A stretch of 64,000 bases of DNA from Corynebacterium yudongzhengii (GCF_003065405.1 NZ_CP026947.1:2108001-2172000); one strand, 5' to 3'; counted from the stretch's first letter, positions 26,672 to 35,657 are shown. The notes: a model not told the origin generated them from the letters alone. Numbers and translations: made by a program.

Positions 26672-27478
26672 TCAGTCCTCGGTGATGCGGCACGCCACCC
26701 CGGCCGCGGGCAGGCGATAAAGCTCGTCCAGCCAGAACTGCCGGAAGGTGCCGGGGCCGTCGGCGCGGTGGGCGGCGCGCTGGGCGGCGGTGGCGAAGGC
26801 GACGTGCGCGGCCACGGTGGCGTCGTGGGCGCTGTCCGCGGCGGCCACGAAGGCGGCGACGACCGCCCCGAGCGCGCAGCCGGTGCCGATGGTGACGGCC
26901 ATGAGGGGATCGCCGCCGTCGATACGCGTGACGCGCCCAGGAGACACCACGACGTCCGTGGCCCCAGAGACCGCCACCACTGCCCCGCAATACTCGGCGA
27001 GCTCGCGCGCGGCGGTGAGAGCGGAATCGACGCTGTCGGTGGCATCCACGCCCCGGCCGCCCTCGTGCGTGGAACCGGTGACCGCGGCGTGCAGGTGCAG
27101 GATTTCGGAGGGGTTGGCGCGGATGACGGTCGGCCGCTTCTCGACGACCCGCCGCGCGAACTCCGTGCGCACACTCAAACCACCGACGGCCACGGGGTCC
27201 AGCACGGTGACCTTGTGGTGGCGCCGGGCGGTATCCAGGGCGTTGTCCATGGCCTTGAGCTGGTCGAGGTGCGGGTTGCCGACGTTGACAAGCACCGCAT
27301 CCGCCACTTCGGCGAACTCGGCGGCCTCCACGGGGTGGCTGACCATCGCGGGCGCAGCCCCGACGGCCAGAAGGACATTCGCAGTGACCTCTTGGACCAC
27401 CGAATTCGTAAGACAGTGCACGAGCGGCGCCTGCTCCCGCAGCGCCTCGTGTGCCTGGGTATAGCTATCGTGCGTCAA
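26672..27478 (-). CDS. thiM: Hydroxyethylthiazole kinase
   Basis: ThiM phosphorylates salvaged hydroxyethylthiazole. The protein has 268 residues with PLVHCLTNSVVQEVTANVLLA, AVLVNVGNPH, LDPVAVGG and the anion-hole segment TIGTGCALGAVVAAF. The start appears to be TTG 27478, 10 nt after GAAGGGA. That Shine-Dalgarno lies inside the 3' end of the TPP riboswitch. Confidence 0.93.
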   Translation of the reverse strand: MTHDSYTQAHEALREQAPLVHCLTNSVVQEVTANVLLAVGAAPAMVSHPVEAAEFAEVADAVLVNVGNPHLDQLKAMDNALDTARRHHKVTVLDPVAVGGLSVRTEFARRVVEKRPTVIRANPSEILHLHAAVTGSTHEGGRGVDATDSVDSALTAARELAEYCGAVVAVSGATDVVVSPGRVTRIDGGDPLMAVTIGTGCALGAVVAAFVAAADSAHDATVAAHVAFATAAQRAAHRADGPGTFRQFWLDELYRLPAAGVACRITED

Positions 27479-27486
27479 GCTTTCAC

Positions 27487-27566
27487 ATCCCTTCGCTAGT
27501 GCTAACTAGTGCAGGTTCCTCGGGTGTGATCTCAGCCCCGCCTTCTGCCGGGCACCCCGTGTGTAT
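27487..27566 (-). ncRNA. TPP (THI-box) riboswitch controlling thiM-thiE-thiD/tenA
   Basis: On the minus strand I see the THI-box landmarks in order: ACACGGGGTGCCC, GGGGCTGAGAT, ACCCGAGGAACCTG, then CTAGCGAAGGGATGTG. The last segment contains the presumed thiM ribosome-binding site GAAGGGA. CACA near the 5' end can pair with TGTG at the 3' end as P1. Ligand binding would therefore hide the ribosome site, so translational control is the likely mode. I see no terminator hairpin with a T-run before thiM. Confidence 0.92.
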
Positions 27567-27588
27567 GCCTCGATGCTAACAGAGCGTG

Positions 27589-28530
27589 CTAGCTCTGAGT
27601 GCGGCGCTGGCGCGCGAACTCGCTTAAGACCACCCCGGCGGCGACCGAGGCGTTGAGAGATTCCACCCAGTCGGTGGTGGGCACGGACATGATGACGTCG
27701 CAGTTTTCGCGCACCAGCCGCGAAATGCCCTTGCCCTCCGAACCGACGACGATCACCACCGGGTCGGTGGCGTTGTCGTAGGTATCGAGGGTGTGCTCTC
27801 CCCCGGCGTCCAGACCGACGACCTGGTAGCCGTTCTTCTGGAAGGTCTGCACGGTGCGCGTGAGGTTCGTCGCCCGCGCCACCGGCAGGCGCGCCGCCGT
27901 GCCGGCGGAGGTGCGCCAGGCGACGGCCGTCACCGACGCAGAGCGGCGCTCCGGGATGATCACGCCATGCCCGCCGAACGCTGCCGTCGAGCGGATCACC
28001 GCGCCGAGGTTGCGCGGGTCGGTGATGTTATCGAGGATGACGAACATGCCCGGCTCCGGACGATCGGCGGCTTCGGCGATAAGCGTATTGACGTCCGCGT
28101 ACTTGTACGGCGGGATCTCCAGGCCCACGCCCTGATGCAGGGAGTTACCGGTCATGAGGTCCATCTCGTGGCGGGGGACCTCGCGGGTGACGATGCCGCG
28201 CGAATTCGCGATTTGGACGGCCTGGGTGAGGCGATCGTCGTTACCCGTGCCCTGCGCCACGATGAGTGCGTTGGCCGGGACCTTCGCCATCAGGCACTCG
28301 AGCACCGGGTTGCGGCCGACGACGAACTCGTTGCCCTGGCGCTCGTGCCGGCCTGAATCCCGACGCTTACGCTCCATCTTCTTCTTGTACTTCGCGTGAT
28401 AGACGCGGTCCTCGGCCTTCGGGGTCGCGCCCTTACCGCGGAGGCTGCGTCGGCCCTTGCCGCCTGAACCCTTCGTCGGGCCTTTCTTGTTGCTCTTGCG
28501 GATGTTGCGGCGCCGGTCATTGCCTGCCAT
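27589..28530 (-). CDS. rlmB: 23S rRNA (guanosine-2'-O-)-methyltransferase RlmB-like (SpoU/TrmH)
   Basis: This SPOUT-class SAM-dependent RNA 2'-O-methyltransferase has 313 residues from ATG 28530, with AAGGAG 9 nt upstream. The first ~65 residues are a basic, disordered tail ([16 protein letters not shown]). Substrate-binding and knot motifs follow: [48 protein letters not shown] and [15 protein letters not shown]. It is downstream of cysS (13-bp gap), as in mycobacteria. A small CAGAGC/GCTCTG hairpin overlaps its stop. Confidence 0.92.
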   Translation of the reverse strand: MAGNDRRRNIRKSNKKGPTKGSGGKGRRSLRGKGATPKAEDRVYHAKYKKKMERKRRDSGRHERQGNEFVVGRNPVLECLMAKVPANALIVAQGTGNDDRLTQAVQIANSRGIVTREVPRHEMDLMTGNSLHQGVGLEIPPYKYADVNTLIAEAADRPEPGMFVILDNITDPRNLGAVIRSTAAFGGHGVIIPERRSASVTAVAWRTSAGTAARLPVARATNLTRTVQTFQKNGYQVVGLDAGGEHTLDTYDNATDPVVIVVGSEGKGISRLVRENCDVIMSVPTTDWVESLNASVAAGVVLSEFARQRRTQS

Positions 28531-28543
28531 AGAAAACAGCTCC

Positions 28544-29929
28544 TTAGTCCTTGAGCGACCACTCGGGGCCGTCGGCGGTATCAGTGACCTCGATGCCAGC
28601 GGCGGCGAGGCGGTCGCGCACCTCGTCGGCGGTGGCGAAGTCCTTATCCTTGCGGGCCTGGCTGCGCCGGGCAAGTTCCGCGGTCACCAGCTTATCGAGC
28701 GCTTCCTGCGTCCGCGTATCCCCCGCGGCCTGCCAGCGCTCATCGAGCGGGTCGACCCCGAGCACCGCCGTCATCGCGCGGATTTGCCCGGCGGCCTGGT
28801 GGGCGGCGGACTGGTTGCCGTCGGCAAGTGCCGAGTTACCCCGGCGCACGACGTTGTGGATCTCGGCGAGCGCCTTCGGCACGGCGATATCGTCGTCCAT
28901 CGCCTCCGCGAAGGCGCCGGTGACCTCGGAGATCTCCACCTCGCCGACGCGCCGCACGAAGTCCTCGATGCGGCGATAGCCGGCGGCGGCCTCCTTCAGT
29001 GCGGACTCCGAATACTCCAGGACCGAACGATAATGGGCCGAACCCAAGTAGTAACGCAGCTCGACGGGGCGCACCAGCGTGAGCATGTTGTCGATGCTCA
29101 AGACGTTGCCCAGCGACTTCGACATCTTCTCGCCCGCCATGGTCACCCAATGATTGTGCATCCAATAGTTGGCGAAACCATCGCCGGCCGCGTGCGCCTG
29201 CGCGATCTCATTCTCATGGTGCGGGAACTTCAGATCGAGGCCGCCGCAGTGAATGTCGAAACTCTCGCCGAGATACCACGTCGACATCGCCGAGCACTCC
29301 AAATGCCAGCCCGGGCGCCCGTTGCCCCACGGGGTCGGCCACGAAGGCTCACCCGGCTTCGCCGCCTTCCACAGCGCGAAGTCCTGCGGGCCGCGCTTGC
29401 CGGAACTATCGGTTTCGCCCTGCTCCATCTCCTCGACGCGGTTACCCGAGAGGTGCCCATAATCCGAGCCCTCGGCGGCCACCCACGCGGCGATGTCGAA
29501 GTAGACGCTGCCTTCTGCGGCGTAGGCGAAGCCGGCGTCGATGAGCCGGTGCATGTAATCCACCATCTGGGTGACATGGCCCGTCGCGCGGGGCTCCACC
29601 GACGGCGGAGCCACCCCCAACAGGTTATACGCGCGGGTGAACTCACGCTCATAAGTAGACACCCACTCCCACCAGGGGCGTCCGTTGTCATTCGCCTTGG
29701 TGAGGATCTTGTCATCGATGTCCGTGACATTCCGGACAAACGCCACATCCAGACCCGAATGCTCCAACCAGCGGCGCAGAATATCAAAGGCCACGCCACT
29801 GCGCAGATGCCCGATATGCGGCGCGGACTGCGGAGTCGCACCACACAGATACACCGAGGCGTGCCCCGGTCGAATCGGTTCGAAATCGCGCTGAGTGCCG
29901 GTCGCAGTATCAAAAATCGAGAGAGTCAC
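28544..29929 (-). CDS. cysS: Cysteinyl-tRNA synthetase
   Basis: This class I aminoacyl-tRNA synthetase has 461 residues. It shows [17 protein letters not shown] (HIGH motif and zinc-ligand Cys), [20 protein letters not shown] and [10 protein letters not shown] (KMSKS). These fit CysS rather than the related mycothiol ligase MshC. The position upstream of rlmB and in the same neighbourhood as ispF-ispD is conserved in Actinobacteria, although here the isoprenoid genes are separated from it by the repeat/toxin island and nagB-cstA. Confidence 0.95.
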   Translation of the reverse strand: MTLSIFDTATGTQRDFEPIRPGHASVYLCGATPQSAPHIGHLRSGVAFDILRRWLEHSGLDVAFVRNVTDIDDKILTKANDNGRPWWEWVSTYEREFTRAYNLLGVAPPSVEPRATGHVTQMVDYMHRLIDAGFAYAAEGSVYFDIAAWVAAEGSDYGHLSGNRVEEMEQGETDSSGKRGPQDFALWKAAKPGEPSWPTPWGNGRPGWHLECSAMSTWYLGESFDIHCGGLDLKFPHHENEIAQAHAAGDGFANYWMHNHWVTMAGEKMSKSLGNVLSIDNMLTLVRPVELRYYLGSAHYRSVLEYSESALKEAAAGYRRIEDFVRRVGEVEISEVTGAFAEAMDDDIAVPKALAEIHNVVRRGNSALADGNQSAAHQAAGQIRAMTAVLGVDPLDERWQAAGDTRTQEALDKLVTAELARRSQARKDKDFATADEVRDRLAAAGIEVTDTADGPEWSLKD

Positions 29930-30102
29930 GGGTCATATTCTACGGGCTGGGGTTATTCGTCTGGGTGCGTGGGCTTTGGGAAGGTTTTAGGAAGGGTGCC
30001 TGGGGGCTACCCCGCGCCGCCTAAAACACCAGGAGTGCATGTCCCTAGTCTTTGAGGCGCGACTCAGGTGAACGATCAGCATGTCTTGCCTACACACTTA
30101 GT

Positions 30103-30162
30103 GGACTCGACCTCGTGGGATTCCTTTAGGGGTGGCTGAATTCGTTGAAGCGGAAGCGCGTT
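30103..30162 (-). repeat. Degenerate R1 half-element
   Basis: Keeps CTCGACCTCGTGGGATTCCTTTAGG-like similarity to the R1 centre and an altered right arm ending GAAGCGCGTTA. The left half is missing. The region 29930-30102 is non-coding and G/T-rich at its left end. Confidence 0.5.
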
Positions 30163-30242
30163 AAAGATAGGACACGCGGATGCTCCCGCGCGAGGCGCTC
30201 TGGACTGCTTGCCGGGACCCGGGCCTACATCGAAGCCATACT

Positions 30243-30350
30243 GCGCTATCGCTGGCCGAAATGAGGAGCATCTAAAGGAGCCCTGGTTTCGACCGCGCGG
30301 GACTCCTTTCTGTGGGGGTGATTTCGACTAGGCGTGCGGAGGCGATGGCG
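30243..30350 (-). repeat. R1 palindromic repeat, copy 8 (long right arm)
   Basis: Left arm GCGCTATCGCTGGCCGAAA and centre TTTCGACCGCGCGGGACTCC. The right arm reads TTTCGACTAGGCGTGCGGAGGCGATGG, with a ~10-bp insertion inside the outer stem, as in the copies at 43053 and 43233. It is the first R1 of a composite R1-R2-R1 element. Confidence 0.85.
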
Positions 30351-30417
30351 TTGTATGACTGCTAGAGTGTCTCGCCTTCTGTAGGTCTGCTTTTCGGTGC
30401 GGGTCCGCGTTGCTGCT

Positions 30418-30525
30418 GCACAAACCCTTGAAGGAAGTTGCTTAAAGGACACGTCCTTCAAGGTTTTGTGTTGGTAAATGGACTGATTTGGCGTCCTACA
30501 AGGTTCTTCCTTCAAGCATTTGTGT
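30418..30525 (-). repeat. R2 palindromic repeat, copy 1 (long form)
   Basis: A 108-bp element with arms GCACAAACCCTTGAAGGAAG and CTTCCTTCAAGCATTTGTGT and a second internal set (GTCCTTCAAGGTTTTGTGT, GCGTCCTACAAGG). Its reverse complement aligns along its length with 53089-53194. It sits between the R1 copies at 30243 and 30591. Confidence 0.88.
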
Positions 30526-30590
30526 TCGAATGACCCGCAGGTCCCACAGAACTGACCGCGACCAGGCCTGAGTCCCCGCACCCGCATAGC

Positions 30591-30639
30591 GCGCTAGCGC
30601 TGGTCGAAATGTGGAGCATCTAAAGGAGTGCTGATTTCG
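30591..30639 (-). repeat. R1 palindromic repeat, copy 9, truncated
   Basis: Starts GCGCTAGCGCTGGTCGAAA and stops after GGAGTGCTGATTTCG, so about half is missing. The break is followed by GAACGATCAGCA, which also occurs at 30070-30081, and then by the toxin-antitoxin island. 30640-30817 shows no gene I can support. Confidence 0.8.
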
Positions 30640-30817
30640 CGCGAACGATCAGCAATGGTGATTACCCCTCGAACTGGCGCTCTTTGGGACCTTGACCTTG
30701 TGGTACCGCCAGCACTCGCATATTGTCCTTCATGCGAAGGGTGATGTGCCCTACGTGAGTAGAGACGGACAGGTCACCTCCGATGGACACGGCGCTAGCG
30801 AACTGGACGAAGGGGAC

Positions 30818-31120
30818 TTGGCGCGCAGCCTCTTCGACGACGACGAGCTTCGACTCGTGGCCGAGGACGCATCTTATACCCCTAAATAATGGGGCTCGGA
30901 CATCGTTAAGGCATACCGCAAGAAAATCCCGATCTTGGTCAATGCCAAGGATGAACACGACCTGCGGGCCCTGCGATCTTTGCATCTCAAACAACTGAAA
31001 GGCGACCGAGCCGGGACCTCCTCGATCCGCCTCAACAAGCAGTTTCGGCTCATCCTCAAATTCACAACCGACAGCGATGGCTGTTCGGTAATCGTCATTG
31101 ACATGGTGGATTACCACTGA
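30818..31120 (+). pseudogene. higB: HigB/RelE-family toxin with internal stop codon
   Basis: The C-terminal part is a clear RelE/HigB-superfamily ribonuclease toxin (SLHLKQLKGDRAGTSSIRLN, QFRLILKF, IDMVDYH). Upstream in the same frame is SLFDDDELRLVAEDASYTPK, which fits the family N-terminus, but a TAA at 30887-30889 interrupts the frame between Lys and Trp. No good start codon lies between the TAA and the conserved part except a TTG at 30935. I place the start tentatively at TTG 30818 after GAAGGGGAC. It is probably inactive unless the stop is a sequencing error. The antitoxin gene starts 14 bp downstream. Confidence 0.75.
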
Positions 31121-31134
31121 GAGAAGGTGAACTC

Positions 31135-31386
31135 ATGAACGCCCCAATTGCGGCGGAGGTATTCTCGGCCGGAGAAGTTCTCGCTGACGAGCTGGAAGCC
31201 CGCGGTTGGACCCAAACCGACTTTGCTGAGGTGCTCGGACGGCCGGAGCAGTTTGTGTCGGAGATTATTTCCGGGAAGAAGGAGATAACGCGCGAATCCG
31301 CAGCCCAGATCGGTGCTGCCCTGGGCACCTCCGCGGAGCTCTGGCTCAACCTCCAGGACTCCTACCTGCTATGGAAGCAGTCCTAG
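31135..31386 (+). pseudogene. higA: HigA-type antitoxin, N-terminal fragment (HTH domain), interrupted by an IS
   Basis: 83 residues with an XRE-type helix-turn-helix of the HigA/VapI class: GWTQTDFAEVLGRPEQFVSEI, ISGKKEITRESAAQIGAAL, LWLNLQDSYLLWKQS. GAAGGTGAAC precedes the ATG. The frame runs straight into the IS end at 31386. The rest of the gene resumes at 32330 beyond the IS, with an ImmA/IrrE-like peptidase domain, so the original protein would have been about 350 residues. The HTH fragment alone might still bind the operator. Confidence 0.85.
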
Positions 31387-32326
31387 GGCGTGTCTGACAA
31401 TTTCTTCAGCCAGGTCATGACGGCGATAGCCATCACGCCGACCCGGTAGACAACCGCGAGCTTGTCGTACCGGGTTGCCACACCCCGCCACTGCTTGAGG
31501 TTGCCGAAAACCGTTCCACCACGTTGCAGCCCTTGTAGGACTGCGCATCGAACGTCGGTAGACGCCCACCCATCGAGCCTTTCCGCTTCCGGACGGCGAT
31601 CACGTCCTTCTTCTCCGGGACCGTCGCCGTGATCTTGCGCTCGCGCAGATACCTGTGCACAGCCTTCGATGCATACGCCCTATCCGCGCGCAGTTCATCG
31701 GGCCGGGTGCGCGGTCGGCCCACCGTCCCGGGCATCCGCAGGCGTTTCAACAACGGGATCAGCACCGGGCAGTCACCGCGGTGGCCCGCAGTGACGATCA
31801 TGGTCAGGGGCATGCCGTGGCCGTCGACCAGGGCGTGGACCTTGGTAGACAGACCACCCCGTGATCGGCCGACCGCGTGATCAGGCGGCTCGGCCAGCGG
31901 GTTGTTGTAATTCGACAAAGCCCCCTGTGACCCGCGTGATGTTCGTGGCGTGCTGATGGGCCCGGGCGATCGTCAAAGTCCACCGACACCGACCAGTCGA
32001 TCAGGTCTTCCGTATCGGCCTGTCTAAGAAGTCGCTGAAAGATCACGTCCCAGGTGTCCGTCCTTGGCCATCCGGTTGTGCCAGGTGTAGACCGTCTGCC
32101 AGGACCCGAAGCAGGCGGGCAGGTCACACCGCGCGATCCCTGCCCGAAGGCAGTAGAGGATGGCCTCGAGCATCTGCCGGGGATCGGAGAACGGTCGGCC
32201 TTTTCTCCCCGTGCGACGGGGCAGAAGCTCTTCGACCATCTCCCACTGGGCATCACTCAACATGTGAAAACGCGACACGGGAGCCAGGGTCCCATGCCAC
32301 GCTTCCCTCAATTGTCAGACACGCCC
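31386..32326 (-). mobile_element. IS5-family-like insertion sequence (~940 bp), degenerate
   Basis: Terminal inverted repeats GGGCGTGTCTGACAATT (31386-31402) and AATTGTCAGACACGCCC (32310-32326) bound the element. The tetranucleotide CTAG occurs at both junctions; being palindromic it may be target duplication or part of the ends. The single transposase region on the minus strand is broken into at least three frames. Insertion split the higA-like antitoxin gene. Confidence 0.9.
31433..32311 (-). pseudogene. IS5-type transposase, frameshifted
   Basis: N-terminal DUF4096-like part from ATG 32311: FHMLSDAQWEMVEELLPRRT, GKGRPFSDPRQMLEAILY, LPACFGSWQTVYTWHNRM. The reading frame changes just after MAKDG (TWDVIFQRLLRQADTEDLID continues in another frame). 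It changes again near SVSVDF, before SNYNNPLAEPPDHAVGRSRG and LSTKVHALVDGHGMPLTM (DDE core, DELRADRAYASKAV), and once more near VERF. With several lesions it cannot make a full enzyme. Some IS5 members use one programmed frameshift, but not this many. Confidence 0.88.
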
Positions 32327-32329
32327 TAG

Positions 32330-33137
32330 GACGCCCAGACACAGGACAACCTCAAGGCGGTGAAAACCCGCGCACAGTTACGAGAGTTAACTCCCGTCTC
32401 CCTGCTCGCCAAGCGGGGATACATCACAGCCACCGACGTGCAAGGGCAGGCTCGGGAGGTGCTGAGCTCATTCGGCAAGGAATGCTTTGAAGACCCCTCA
32501 GGAATAAGCTTTGCCGCCCGCCGTAGTAACCACGAGGAAAGTATCACTGTGCTGCAAGAGGCGTGGGCAGCGTGCGTTAGGGCAACCGCCAGCGCCCTCG
32601 ACGCTACCCCCTACTCCAGGGAGACACTAAAAGACCTCGCCCGGACGCTGCCGAGTAGAGCGCGTGCCCCGCAGGCGTTTGCTGAGTTCCAATCTCTGTC
32701 CGCCAAGGCAGGGGTCAAACTCGTTTATGTGAAGGCTTTCAAGGGAGGAAAACTCGACGGCTGCGCCATGATGGTCGACGGACACCCTGTCATTGGCATA
32801 TCAGGACGGGGGAAACGGCTCGATAAGGTGCTATTCACCATCCTTCATGAGGTAGCCCATGTTTTTATTGGGCCACCTGGCTGATAATGGCGAGGTCATC
32901 CTCGACGACCTATCTGTTGACAGTGCCGATCATGAAGCCAAAGCGGACCTGCTGGCCAGCAAGCTCGCGATCTCTTGTCCTCTACCGGCAGTTCCTGACC
33001 GTGTGCACTCATCATGGATTAAGGAACAAGCCGAACGCCTAGAGGTTCATCCCATTACCGAGGCTTCAAAAAGAGGGCAAACTGTCATGGAAGACCACTC
33101 TCGCGCGCAACGCCCCCACCGTCATCACTCAGCTTAA
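32330..33137 (+). pseudogene. HigA-like antitoxin C-terminal fragment with ImmA/IrrE metallopeptidase domain, frameshifted
   Basis: In frame from the IS junction: DAQTQDNLKAVKTRAQLREL, then a helical linker and the zinc-peptidase motif LFTILHEVAHVFI (HExxH). The frame then hits a stop at 32882-32884. The next frame continues perfectly with GHLADNGEVILDDLSVDSAD and HEAKADLLASKLAI. Removing one T from the run GTTTTTATTGG near 32866 restores HVLLGHLADNGE. The gene is thus broken twice, by the IS and by a one-base insertion in a T5 tract. The second lesion could be a sequencing error. Confidence 0.85.
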
Positions 33138-33408
33138 AAGCTGGAAATCACCCCTACCGGCCTGAGTAGGGTTGTTGGCTGCGCTGACCTCTGACCTGAG
33201 TTAGGCCAAGTTGGGGTGCCATTCTTCATATCGGCACTCCGGCCAGTGCGCTCGCGTGCGGGATCCAATTGCCCTCGGCGGCACTAGCGATCGCCGCACG
33301 GCGCACTCGTCAGCGGGGACGGTCGCAAGCGCTAACCGACGGAGGGCCGTCTCCGCTCGCGGGGCGAGTCCGTGGCCCTCTTAGGGCGGAGGGTGGAGTC
33401 TGGCCCGG

Positions 33409-33428
33409 TTTTACGCACGTGCGTAAAA
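33409..33428. other. Perfect 20-bp palindrome TTTTACGCACGTGCGTAAAA
   Basis: Fully self-complementary with no loop, so more like a dimer-binding operator or recombination core than an RNA hairpin. A second perfect palindrome follows 11 bp later. Confidence 0.7.
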
Positions 33429-33439
33429 ATCTGCTCCGC

Positions 33440-33457
33440 ACTATGCCGCGGCATAGT
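33440..33457. other. Perfect 18-bp palindrome ACTATGCCGCGGCATAGT
   Basis: It lies 11 bp after the 33409 palindrome and is followed by GCGTAAGCG, which repeats part of the first palindrome's arm. Function unknown. Confidence 0.7.
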
Positions 33458-33989
33458 TGCGTAAGCGACTACCGTTTCTTCACCTCGGCTAGTAGACCAA
33501 GGCGGCGCTCCAGCAATTCTCTTCGGGCCGATCACCAAAATGCGACAAACACTCCAACCGGCGCATTCCGACGAAAGAGACTCCACGGGGCCGCGCATTG
33601 TGGAATAAGGCGTATCGCCGTAGCCTCTGTGCACCGGAAAAGAAGATCTTCCCTCCCTATTACCGGCACAGGAAACACCGAACTACAAGGCCCTCTGCCT
33701 GAGAGATGCGTCGGATTTAGAGGGCGCTATCAGGTAGCCGGAACCCTATGACCAACTACGCGGACACTACCACCTACCCCGAACCCCAACATGCCCATCA
33801 CCCATTGTTCTCTCATTTCGTTTTGCTTGCGTTGTCCGCACAGAGCGCAGATGCCAAGTGCTTTCCTAACCTGTCGTACTCATCTGACCGACACACCAAT
33901 CCCTGATGCCAGGAGTCGACCGTCGGCCCATGCAAGCCCCTCCGCCTCATCGACCACTCACACAACACAGCAGCAACGCGAACAACCCC

Positions 33990-34775
33990 CTACATCGCGT
34001 GCCACTCGAGGGTCTGCGCGATTGCGCGGGAGACCTCTGTGCCGTGGGTGCGGCGGAGGCAGTGGCCGGCGCCGTCGATAAGTACGCAGCGTAAGTTTTC
34101 GGCGCCGGCGGGGTAGGCGTTGATGTCGTCGGCACCTTGGGGCCCGACGATCGCGCCCTCGCCCGAGCCGGTGAGCACGAGGGTGGGGGTGTCGGAGGCC
34201 GCGAGCCGGCCCACCTGCTCGCGCCAGGGGCTGCGGCCGGTGACGACGCCCGTGCGCAAAAACTCCGTCTGCACCTGGGTGCGCCCGGCGGCCCAGGCAG
34301 CGGCCTCGGTCAGCGACCAGCCTTCCTCGCTCACCTTGGCGTGCAGGGCGGCGGGGAGATCGGCGAGCTCGCGGCGCACCTGCTCGGCCCGCGCCTCGCC
34401 GGTTAGAGAACGCTCTTCGTCGCTCATCGTCAGCCAGGCCGGGTCTTCCAGGATCAGCCCGGAGACCAGGTCGGGACGGTGGATGGCGGCCTCCGCCGCG
34501 ATCGCCGCACCCATGGAGTGGCCGTAGACCAGCGGCCGATCCAGCACTTCCAGCTCCGCGATGAAGTCGCCGACCAGCGCGGCGAAGGGGTGGCGGAGCT
34601 GGGAGTCGTCGAAACGCGAGGAGTGCCCGTGGCCGCGGTGATCGAGCGCTAGGACGCGGAAACGCGGGCTAAGCTCAGCGATGAGGTCGGCGAAGCCGGC
34701 GGCGCAGTCGCCGACGCCGTGGGAGAGTAGGATCTGCGGAGCGCTGCGCGGGCCCCGAACGAGTCTGGCCAGCAT
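33990..34775 (-). CDS. Alpha/beta-fold hydrolase
   Basis: A 261-residue hydrolase from ATG 34775. HGVGDCAAGF forms the oxyanion region, GHSMGAAIAAEAA the nucleophile elbow, LVLTGSGEGAIVG the acid region, and DGAGHCLRR the catalytic His. LALDHRGHGHSSR is typical of the esterase/epoxide-hydrolase-like group. Substrate unknown. It follows nagB with a 14-bp gap on the same strand, so it is probably co-transcribed. Confidence 0.83.
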   Translation of the reverse strand: MLARLVRGPRSAPQILLSHGVGDCAAGFADLIAELSPRFRVLALDHRGHGHSSRFDDSQLRHPFAALVGDFIAELEVLDRPLVYGHSMGAAIAAEAAIHRPDLVSGLILEDPAWLTMSDEERSLTGEARAEQVRRELADLPAALHAKVSEEGWSLTEAAAWAAGRTQVQTEFLRTGVVTGRSPWREQVGRLAASDTPTLVLTGSGEGAIVGPQGADDINAYPAGAENLRCVLIDGAGHCLRRTHGTEVSRAIAQTLEWHAM

Positions 34776-34789
34776 ACCCCCAAGGCTAG

Positions 34790-35584
34790 CTAGTCGACCG
34801 GCAGGCCGTCGAGACCCATCCACTCCGGCCGCGCGGATTCCATGTGACGGTAGTAATCAATGTCGGCGAGCTGCGAGGCAGCCGGCTTATCGACGACCAC
34901 CGTCACCTGATCATGCAGCTGCAGCACACTGGCGGGACAGCTCGCCGAGAGCGGGCCTTCGACCATCGCGGCGATGGCGTTGGCCTTGCCCTCACCGGTG
35001 GCGAGGAGGAGGGGGTGCCGGGCGTCGAGAATCGTGCCCAGGCCCTGGGTGATGGCGTGGGTGGGCACCTCCTCAGGCGAGGAGAAGAAGCGGGCGTTGT
35101 CGCTGAGAGTCTGCTGGTGCAGGGTCTCGACGCGCGTGCGCGCCCGCAACGGCGAGGCGGGCTCGTTGAAGCCGATGTGCCCGTTGGTGCCCACCCCGAG
35201 GACCTGCACGGAGATACCTCCGACATCGCGGATGTGCTTTTCGTAAAGCTCGGCGGCGACCCAGGGGCGCGGGTCCATGCCGTCGGGGCTGTGGACGCGC
35301 TCGTCGGCGAAGTCAACCTGGGAGGTGAAGTTGTCGCGGATGAAGCGGTGGTAGCTCTGCTCGTGGTCGGCGGGCAGGCCGATGTATTCGTCGAGGCAGA
35401 ACGCGTCGATGCCGGCGAAGCTCAAGTGCTCCTCGCGGTGACGGCGGATGAGCTCGCGATACAGCCCGAGCGGGGTGGAGCCGGTGGCCAGCCCGATGGT
35501 CTGGCCGCGGCGGACGTAGATTTCGACGATGTCGGCGGCCGTCTGTGCGACCTGGTCGGGGGTATCCCGAATGAGAATGTCCAC
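34790..35584 (-). CDS. nagB: Glucosamine-6-phosphate deaminase
   Basis: NagB converts glucosamine-6-phosphate to fructose-6-phosphate and ammonia, feeding amino sugars into glycolysis. The GTG start at 35584 follows GAGGAG by 4 nt and gives VDILIRDTPDQVAQTAADIV; 264 residues. Conserved blocks are GLATGSTPLGLYREL, CLDEYIGLPADHEQSYHRFI, VLGVGTNGHIGFNEPASPL and ITQGLGTILDARH. It is divergent from cstA. No nagA is visible nearby. Confidence 0.94.
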   Translation of the reverse strand: MDILIRDTPDQVAQTAADIVEIYVRRGQTIGLATGSTPLGLYRELIRRHREEHLSFAGIDAFCLDEYIGLPADHEQSYHRFIRDNFTSQVDFADERVHSPDGMDPRPWVAAELYEKHIRDVGGISVQVLGVGTNGHIGFNEPASPLRARTRVETLHQQTLSDNARFFSSPEEVPTHAITQGLGTILDARHPLLLATGEGKANAIAAMVEGPLSASCPASVLQLHDQVTVVVDKPAASQLADIDYYRHMESARPEWMGLDGLPVD

Positions 35585-35657
35585 GGTGCTCCTCAAGGTA
35601 TCGACGGCACGCTCGCCTTCATCCTACAACGATCACCCCCGCCGACTAACCCTTCAA

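Larger units (their letters stand above)
33138..33989. other. 850-bp stretch without a recognisable gene
   Basis: No open frame here has a convincing start, composition or family match. The stretch lacks R1/R2 repeats. Its main structure is a pair of perfect palindromes at 33409-33457. It separates the decayed toxin-antitoxin island from the conserved chromosomal genes and may be residual mobile DNA. Confidence 0.6.

Noticed and set aside
28457..30055. 532-codon plus-strand open frame opposite cysS
   Set aside because: Shadow of cysS, which carries the HIGH and KMSKS motifs on the minus strand.
31433..32311. Programmed frameshift producing an intact IS5 transposase
   Set aside because: At least three separate frame changes are needed, without slippery-site/structure context, so decay is simpler.
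33690..33740. Glycine-riboswitch-like CTCTGCCTGAGAGATGCG motif
   Set aside because: A single short match without the tandem aptamer layout or any glycine gene downstream.
33269..33751. 160-codon plus-strand open frame after the antitoxin remnant
   Set aside because: Arg/Ser-rich, spans both palindromes, has no ribosome-binding site or recognisable motif.
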